Assembly (NCBI GenBank): GCA_019925795.1
Contig: CM034310.1
Coordinates: forward strand, 11,924,764-11,988,763
Direction of reading: 5' to 3'
Origin: Dendrobium chrysotoxum
Taxonomy: Eukaryota > Streptophyta > Magnoliopsida > Asparagales > Orchidaceae
Length of the DNA stretch: 64,000 bases
Under the pieces are notes generated by a model, which ran no database searches, was not told where the DNA came from, and saw only the letters and a list, made by a program, of their open reading frames with translations. How positions within the stretch are numbered: position 1 is the first letter of the stretch; the number at the start of each line of letters is the position of its first letter. Of the stretch, positions 57,516 to 64,000 are shown one piece after another. The position numbers and the translations under genes were made by a program.

Positions 57516-58570
57516 ATGAAACAATTTGGAAATAGAAATATTGTAGAAGGTTATTTAATAACTCGTCCGCCACTTTTGGAAAATATTCCTTTTAATTTTT
57601 GAAAAAATTGCGTGTCTGTGTTCATATAATCCATTGATTTTAGGATGTGGCATATGATTGAATCTGGATATTTTATACCGTCATGTATTATTAATGGTGT
57701 GAAAACTGATATTCCTTTTACTGAATGGAGTAGAGAAAAAAAAATTTATGCTCAATTGAATGCAAAATCCTTGAACTGCTTTTTTTGTGCTTTCACTTCT
57801 GAAGATTATATGATTGTTTCTAATTGTATCACTCGCAAGGTAGTTTGGGATAAACTATGCATTACATATGAAGGTAGTAGTGAAGTCAAACAATCTAGAT
57901 TAAATGTATTATTGCATGACTATGAACCTTTTTCCATGAAATCATATGAGACTATCTTAGACATGTATACTAGCTTTACTCAGATTGTGACATTATTGCT
58001 TGCTTTAGGAAGAGAACTTTGAAACCTAGAAAAGTTCAACAAAATTCTACGTTGTCTACCTGATAAATTTGATGTCCTAGTGACTGCTATATGTGAATCA
58101 AAAGACTTGAATACTTATTCTATTGATAATGTGATCGGCTCACTCATTGCCTACGAGCAAAGTGTGAGTCAAAGGCTTTTGGATGCAAGTGATGAAAATG
58201 TTATAGTACTAAAAACAAAAGACACATGTAAAGATGGCTTAGAAAGTGATGAGAATGAGAAAATGACATTAATAACAAGCCAATTCAAAAGTCTGCTGAA
58301 GCACAAGCACAAGCGTGAACAAAAGGGGAGCAAAGGTAAACATGAAAAATATGATAAGCTTGTTTCTGACATAATTTGTTTTGGGTGTAGGAAACCTGGA
58401 CATTTTAAAATGAATGCCCTAATATTAAGAAACACCTTGTAAAGAAAAAGTGTGAGGATAAACCAATTGTAATAAGGGGAAATGGAAATAAGCAAAAGAT
58501 CTCCAGGGCAGATTTAGCTTCTGAATCATCAGAACAGGAGCAAGATGATGAGGTAACAAACATATGCTAA
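57516..58570 (+). pseudogene. Gag of the gag-only element, copy 2
   Basis: From ATG 57516 it reads MKQFGNRNIVEGYLI, PPLLENIPFNF, then TGA in place of the conserved Trp, another stop (FI*), and open pieces with RMWHMIESGYFIPSCIING, LCITYEGSSEVKQSRLNVL, FTQIVTLLLALGREL, a stop at 58020, FDVLVTAICESKDLNTYSI and LIAYEQSVSQRLLDA. The knuckle keeps both first Cys residues (CFGCRKPGHFK), but a one-base deletion shifts the frame before the last Cys. It ends with TAA at 58568-58570. The lesions differ from copy 1, so the two gags decayed independently after duplication. Confidence 0.9.
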
Positions 58571-59031
58571 ATCGTCAAGAATTTGATTGGTAATTCTGAT
58601 CAGGTATAAGTATGTTAAGGTTTGTTTGTGTGTTTTATTTAAATGTTTTCTATGTTTGTTTATTATTTTATCTGTTTGATTTTTATTATATTTTTAAGCA
58701 CGACTTCATGTTTTAGTTTCTTTTTGAATTTTATTATTTTCTTTTGCATGATTTCATGTTGCATTGTATCTCTTCTTTTTGATAATGTCAAAGGGGGAGA
58801 ATGTATTGTGGTTTGTTGCATTAATATTGGTTACATTTATGGTTTAGTTTCTGTTTTATATTTTATGTTATTTAGTTTTTAAATATTTATTTTTCTTTAA
58901 AAAAATTTTTAAAAACATGCTTACCCCTACTTTTTAATATAATTCTCTTAGTGAGGGGGAGATTAGGAGAAAATATTTTTAAATTTGCAAATTCAACCAA
59001 TAATATTTTCCATAATTAAAAAGGGGGAGAC
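58571..59031 (+). other. 3' non-coding part and PPTs of internal region 2
   Basis: Equivalent of 55383-55843, with a secondary PPT at 58789-58802 (CAAAGGGGGAGAAT) and a main PPT at 59018-59031 (AAAAAGGGGGAGAC) before LTR 3. No ORF is supported. Confidence 0.85.
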
Positions 59032-60676
59032 TGTTACAACTCGGGCTCCTGAGTTTATGATTTTGATGATAATAATATTATTGTTTGCCTCTTTATTTCT
59101 CCTAGTATTTGTTGTGCATACTTATTTTAGTGTTGACTAACATTTTAGGTACAAAAGGCACCGTTCTTTGAAGATGTAGGGCTCAAGATTGGGTAGAATA
59201 GGTTATGTTGAAAGGGTATGTAATTTTCATTTATTTATTTTAACTTCTTAAGTCAAGTCCTATAAGGGTGCATGATAGCCTGGTGACTGTGCACACATAC
59301 ACAAGGGGAGCAAATTTAATGTTAAATATTTTAAATTTTTTGTACACCATATTATACGATCTGGATCATATTATATGATCTGCTGTTACAGAAATTAATT
59401 AAGATATTATGTTTTTTTTTAAAAAATTCTTTTGAAATATAACTAGTTGTACAGTACGAACTCCACATCATACTAGACGATCTGGTAGAATTAGAAACCC
59501 CGTCGCTCATTAAATTAGGCAAAAATTTGAATTTGAAAATTATTCTATTCGTACTGTATGATCCTAATCATACTGTACAATGTTTAAAACATTGCCTAAT
59601 TTTATCCTGTGATTAGTCAATAGAATTTGTGTAATTTTGATATTTGGATCGTACTGTATGAACTAGATCGTACTGTATGATGAATAGAGATGATTTTGGT
59701 CATCCCAGGATTCATCTTGGGTGAACTGCACTTTGATTGAACTAATCGTACTGTGAGATACTGCGATCGTATTATACTAACAGGTCAAATTCTGCACATC
59801 ATACTAGACGATCCTTCGATCGTACTGTACGATCTTTAACGGCTGAATTGAATTTTTAGTGTTTTTTAAGCCCTCTATTTAAGCATTCTCATAAGACTTT
59901 GTATGAGTCTTTTGGGCATTCATTGAGTTATTTTCTTCTAAAGAAAGAGCTTTGGGCTAGGGAGAGAAATGGTGGAGTTTGTAAGAGAGGGATAAGATCC
60001 TTGTGGGCTTCAAGGGAGTGTGAGAGGGGGTTTTCACATGGTTGCTCCGGTGAACTTGCACCTGACTTCCTCCAAGAGTCAAGATTTGTCTTGAGGGAAG
60101 CTTTGGTAAGAAGAAGACCTCTTTGGTGTCAAAAGACCCGGCTACTCTGCCGCACTAGGGAAGGTGAAAGTGATTCCAGGTCCTTTGCCTTACCAAGATG
60201 GTGAAAAGAAATTCAAGTCCTCTGCCTCACCATAAGGGTTAAAAGAAGTCAAGGTTTTCTGCCTGTGAAAGGAGTTCGGTCCTCTGTCGCACCGGGTTGG
60301 TGGAAGATAGTTTGTAAGGGCTTCTCCGCCTAGATGTGGGGGCTAAAGGAGAGACACTATAATGATAGTGTAATACCCAGAGAGGAGGACTCCAGGGAGT
60401 GGACGAAGGTCATGCTTTGATCGAACCACTATAAATCTGGTGTGTTCTTTTTTATTTTATTTTCCATACTTTAATTTTTTCTGTATTTTAATGTTTATTA
60501 TAACTGCTTGGTGAAAGTCTGAGACCAATATTTTCATTGTGACAATTAGAGAATAATCACTATATTTATAATTATTTACAAATCATCAGCTTCCACATTT
60601 GACTAGTTAAGTTATTATTATAAGAAATCTAAAAAATTAATAAATATTAGAACTCTTAGCACATCTCGATCTTTCA
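59032..60676 (+). repeat. LTR 3 of the gag-only element
   Basis: Ends are TGTTACAACTCGGGCTC...TCGATCTTTCA. Palindromes lie at about 59345-59835, TATTTAAG at 59877-59883, and leader hairpin units at 60165-60260. A 101-codon open frame at 59899-60204 lies in the leader. LTR 1 has a partly similar frame, but LTR 2 does not keep it, so it is not called. Confidence 0.93.
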
Positions 60677-61270
60677 TGTTTGTCACCGAGGAATCAAAAT
60701 CGACCCCAAATGATCTAGGCGATCATTGAGATGCCACCTCCAGAAACCTCCATCAACTTTGCTCCTTTCTCAAAGCTAAAGAAAAAAAGATGTCCGCTTC
60801 AAGTGGGATGCAGAATGCCAGGAAGCATTTGATAGTATTAAGAGATATCTACTAAACCCGCCCATTCTTAGAGCGCCAGTTCCAGGAAAGCCTCTTATTC
60901 TATAAATGGAAGCACTAGAAGAGTCCCTCAGAGCACTATTAGCCCAAAATAATGAAGAAGGCAAAGAGAATGCACTCTACACATCAGTCAGAGATTAATC
61001 AGAGCAGTTGAGAAGCACTGTCTGGCATTGATTTTCTCAGTCTAGAAACTCTACCACTATATGCTCTCCCATAAAATCACCTTGATATCAAAGATTAATC
61101 CACTAAAGTTCTTGATGATAAGATGAACATTGACAGGTCATTTAGCAAGGTGGGCAGTGATATTACTACAATTTTATATCGTGTACATGCCACAAAAGGA
61201 GGTGAATGGACAAGCTTTGGCAGATTTTCTCATCGCACATCCAATTCCAGCAGACTCTCCGCTCAATCAT
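60677..61270 (+). pseudogene. Gypsy RT C-terminal part and first RNase H
   Basis: Gypsy pol resumes with HRGIKIDPK, a frame change, then AIIEMPPPETSINF (thumb region), FKWDAECQEAF-like remnants near 60795-60840, and a decayed RNase H: remnants of the LYTSVRD and LEKHCLALIF type (60960-61040), LYHYMLSHKI, TLTGHLARWAVILLQFYIVY and EVNGQALADFLIAHPIP. Several frameshifts occur within 600 bp. It completes the RT begun at 51527. Confidence 0.85.
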
Positions 61271-61324
61271 GATTTGCCTAATGAACAAATCATGCAGGTC
61301 GAGGAAGAGGAGAAGCTATAATTT

Positions 61325-61735
61325 TGGGAGATGTATTTTGATGGGGCATCGTTGATAAAATCTCCCAGACCTCCAAATCTTACAAAGGCCCAAGCTGGCG
61401 TCGGTCTCATCTTCATAGAACCCAAGGGAGGTATAATGAGATTCTCATTTAGTTTAACTGAACCTCGGACCAATAATGAAGCTGAATATAAAGCTGTAAT
61501 AGTAGGACTAGAGATTATGATTGGTGTCCAAATCATAAATCTCTAAATCTTCGGTGATTCATAACTTGTGATAAATCAAGTCATGGGCATTTAAAAGATT
61601 TTCAAACTTGAATTAGCCCACTACCATCGATGGGCTCTTGAGCTCCTAAAATAAGTATTAAATGTTAAGATAGCTCGAATCCCTCAATGACAGAATGCGA
61701 AAATAGATTATCTGGCCAAACTGGCCAAGTAGCTG
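61325..61735 (+). pseudogene. Gypsy additional RNase H (aRNH, Tat lineage)
   Basis: MYFDGASLIKSPRPPN (first catalytic Asp), AQAGVGLIFIEPKGG, FSLTEPRTNNEAEYKAVIVG (the NNEAEY motif with catalytic Glu), INL, a stop, IFGDS (third Asp), LVINQVMGI, and ARIPQ...NAKIDYLAKLAK at the end. A second RNase H after the native one is a known hallmark of Tat-lineage Ty3/gypsy elements and confirms the lineage independently of the primer site. Four or more stops break the frame. Confidence 0.9.
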
Positions 61736-63245
61736 GCAAATGAAGATAAAGGGTTACCCATATTTATTACAGTTGAAAATCACTAGGTCTTAGAGCCAGC
61801 AATCTTATAATTCCCGCAGGTAAAGGGACTACTAGATTTAAGCCAACAGGATACAACCTCAGTTGATCCTCAACCTCTCCAACAGATTACTATTAAAAAT
61901 TAACTAGGAGAATGCCATGTAGTCACAAGAGACGAAGAACATGTAGATGCTCGGAGTCATGGTTACATTGCTTAGATGTTGAAGTCGAAGATGATTGGAA
62001 GCAACCATTCATCGACTACTTCAAAGATAGTAAACTCTCAATAGATAAATCTCTGGCTGTGTAAATCTAAAAAAGAGCATTGTGATATGTGTTTATCAAT
62101 GATATGTTGTACCGACGAGGTTTTGATCAAATGTGGCTAAAGTGCTTAGGGACCAAGGAAGCTGATATAGTGGTGACAGAAATTTATGAAGGACTCTGTG
62201 GTGCACATCAATCAGGTCCCAAGATGGCTGCAAAGATCAAGAGAATGGGTTATTATTGGCTTACGATGGTGAGGGAATGTATTGATCATGCTAAGAGGTG
62301 CCACGAGCATCAGATCCATGGTGATGTTATACATTAACCACCAAATCCACTGCATCCAATAGTAGCGTCGTGAAAATTGAATGCTGGGGCACTAACATAA
62401 TTGGGCCAATAGATATGCCATCATCAGCGGGACACTGCTTTATTCTAGCAGCTATGGACTACTTTTCTAAATGGGCAGAAGCGACACCCTTCAGAGAGGT
62501 CACATATTAGCACGTGATCAATTTCTTTACCCACAACATTGTCTATAAATTCAGTGTATCACACCGTGTGATCTCAGATAATGGTACATCATTCAAAAGT
62601 ACAAAAAATTTATAAGTTTGTCGACCGACACAAGATAGATTGGCGATATTCATCAATATATAACCAAAGAGCCAATGGCTAAGCAGAGGCCTTTAATAAG
62701 ACGCTGGTAAAGCTATTAAAGAAGATCCTCACCAAAAATAAAAGAGAATGGAATACGAAAATGGTAAAGGTGTTATGGGCATATCGCACTACTTATAAAA
62801 CACTGACCAACGCTACTCCTTAGTCACTAGTGTTCGGGGCTGAAGCAGTATTGCCACTAGAAGTTGAATTACCATCTCTTCAGATCGTTATCTAGAATGA
62901 TTTTACTCAAGAAAAAAATGCTTGGTTGAGAATGGTAGAGCTCGATGCACTCGATGAAGTTAGGTTGTTAGCTCAACAGAACCTAGAGATATACCGAGCA
63001 AGGATGACAAAGTCATTTGATCGGATGGTGCATCCTCGGGCATTTCAAGAAGGGGAATTGGTCCTGGTGCTGAGAAGACCAATCATCCCACACCGAAAAA
63101 TTGGTGGTAAGTTCGTAGCCAATTGGGAAGGCCCCTTCATCATTGAGAAGGTTATTAAGGAGGAGTCTACCAGCTTATCGACCTGCATGGTCAGAGGCCC
63201 ATGCCGCCGATCAACGATCGACACCTGAAGAACTACTATACGTGA
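61736..63245 (+). pseudogene. Gypsy integrase
   Basis: After a linker the zinc domain reads EGLCGAHQSGPKMAAKIKRM, GYYWLTMVRECIDHAKRCHE (about 62185-62310). The last zinc Cys is His here (CHEHQ). The core follows over frames: DMPSSAGHCF, DYFSKWAEATPFREV, VISDNGTSFKS (second Asp), then remnants of the NG.AEAFNKTL region carrying the catalytic Glu, TKNKREWNTKMVKVLWAYRT and LVFGAEAVLPLEVELPSL. The C-terminal part has MVELDALDEVRLLAQQNLEI, FQEGELVLVLRRP and FVANWEGPFIIEKVI, and after a frameshift AYQLIDLHGQRPMPPINDRH, ending KNYYT with TGA at 63243-63245. Length and order fit a full Tat integrase. Confidence 0.9.
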
Positions 63246-64000
63246 AATTGCCCAAAAGAAATGTCATGCTTAATGTACTATATGTTTCGTTCATATTTAT
63301 TAACATATTCATTTTATATTTTAAAATTCTCTTGTGTAGCAAGAATGCATTTCAAAATCCTCACAAAATTGGGGGCATTTTAAATATTTATTCAGGTCGA
63401 CATTTAAAATCTTAAAAAATCTCCCTGCAAGCCAAGGGACATTTTTAAATATTTATTTGAGTTGACATTGTGCTCTGCTCTAAGATCCTCAAATAAATAT
63501 TTAAAATCTCAAAAATTTAAATATTTTCTATCCTAAAATATTCTTGCGAGACAGGGGGTATTTTAAATATTTATTTGTGTCGACATCGTGTTATATGCTG
63601 AGATACTTGAATAAATATTTAAAATTATTGAAGTAAATATTCTTTCATGCTTAAAGATATAACGAATTCTTTTTTAAAGTATATGTAGGTTATATTCCAA
63701 AAGCTCAGGACACCATTTTCTCAAACAAACCAAGATTTTAAAGGTCAGAAAGAGACTTTTGTGACTACACGCTCCAACAAATCAAGCCGCAAAGCTTGAA
63801 GTTTTCCAACAGCCTGAAGCTTAAGATTCAAATGGGTGTAAGAGGCCGGATCCAACAAGCCCAAATATGGCCTGATCGCTGGTAGCTCCATCTACTCAAC
63901 AAGCCATAAAAAAGGCCATAGTAGCGAAACCCCCACTTCGTCAACCCGTTAGTAGGGACTGTAAGAAGTATGAAGGCTAATTTGACTCGATAGGTTCAAG
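63246..64000 (+). other. 3' non-coding region of the gypsy element with PPT-like repeats
   Basis: There is no supported ORF. Three diverged copies of a GGGGGCATTTTAAATATTTA...TCGACAT-type segment occur at about 63371-63405, 63436-63472 and 63554-63592, with ATAAATATTTAAAAT inverted counterparts between them. The GGGGGCATTTT cores look like polypurine tract ends. The 3' LTR is expected at or beyond the window edge and was not identified. Confidence 0.55.

Larger units (their letters stand above)
52611..60676 (+). mobile_element. Tandem gag-only copia element (TR-GAG type): LTR-gag-LTR-gag-LTR
   Basis: This 8,066-bp insertion splits the gypsy RT. It has three LTRs (52611-54270, 55844-57457, 59032-60676; 1660, 1614 and 1645 bp) and two internal regions of 1573 and 1574 bp. 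Each internal region has an iMet primer site, one gag ORF, a 3' non-coding part and a PPT, with no PR, IN, RT or RH. Outer flanks are TATTC (52606-52610) and TGTTT (60677-60681), compatible with a 5-bp target duplication after two transitions. Non-autonomous gag-only LTR elements are described in plants as TR-GAGs. The tandem layout probably arose by unequal LTR recombination. Gag, PBS and PPT design match element 1. Confidence 0.93.

Noticed and set aside
59899..60204. 101-codon frame in LTR 3 of the gag-only element
   Set aside because: It lies in the leader. LTR 1 keeps only part and LTR 2 does not keep it open, so coding selection is not supported.

Overview
The window looks like repeat-rich intergenic DNA from a flowering plant nuclear genome. 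The evidence is Sirevirus-like Ty1/copia elements, Tat-lineage Ty3/gypsy sequence with an extra RNase H domain, a LINE fragment with a plant-type RNase H tail, and tRNA-iMet and tRNA-Arg primer sites. I see no intact host gene, rRNA or tRNA gene. Nearly every protein-like stretch is a decayed retrotransposon gene, so most coding entries are pseudogenes. The species cannot be told from the sequence.

Layout. (1) 1-6956: mostly non-coding. It probably holds the very long LTR of a minus-strand Tat-type gypsy element whose tRNA-Arg primer site lies at 185-202. (2) 6957-24480: a giant pyrimidine/purine satellite. One composite monomer (an AT-containing core plus CT-rich spacer) runs CT-rich on the + strand up to a 500-N gap (15454-15953), then GA-rich on the + strand to 24480. 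The array therefore changes orientation across the gap. Both arms contain kilobase-scale internal duplications. (3) 24481-26440: a truncated copia RT fragment, then a LINE 3' end. (4) 26440-41570: two nested minus-strand Sirevirus-like elements. An older one (element 2) is split by a 10.6-kb, nearly complete younger one (element 1, 28323-38936). Each carries, after pol, a third ORF preceded by a TATA box and an array of the same 13-bp palindromes that fill their LTRs. (5) 41570-64000: a plus-strand Tat-type gypsy element (probable long 5' LTR, PBS at 46039, gag, PR, RT, RNase H, extra RNase H, integrase to 63245). Its RT is split by an 8.07-kb insertion (52611-60676) made of three LTRs and two gag-only internal regions, a tandem TR-GAG-type non-autonomous copia element.

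How the parts relate. The gag-only element shares gag sequence, primer site, polypurine tract layout, LTR palindromes and a leader repeat with element 1. Element 1-like copies are therefore its plausible enzyme source. None of the copies here can be active: catalytic residues, zinc knuckles and reading frames are broken. The best candidates for undescribed biology are the promoter-like palindrome/TATA block upstream of the third ORF in both copia elements, the tandem gag-only element, the templated filler in the element 1 5' LTR, and the strand-switching satellite.
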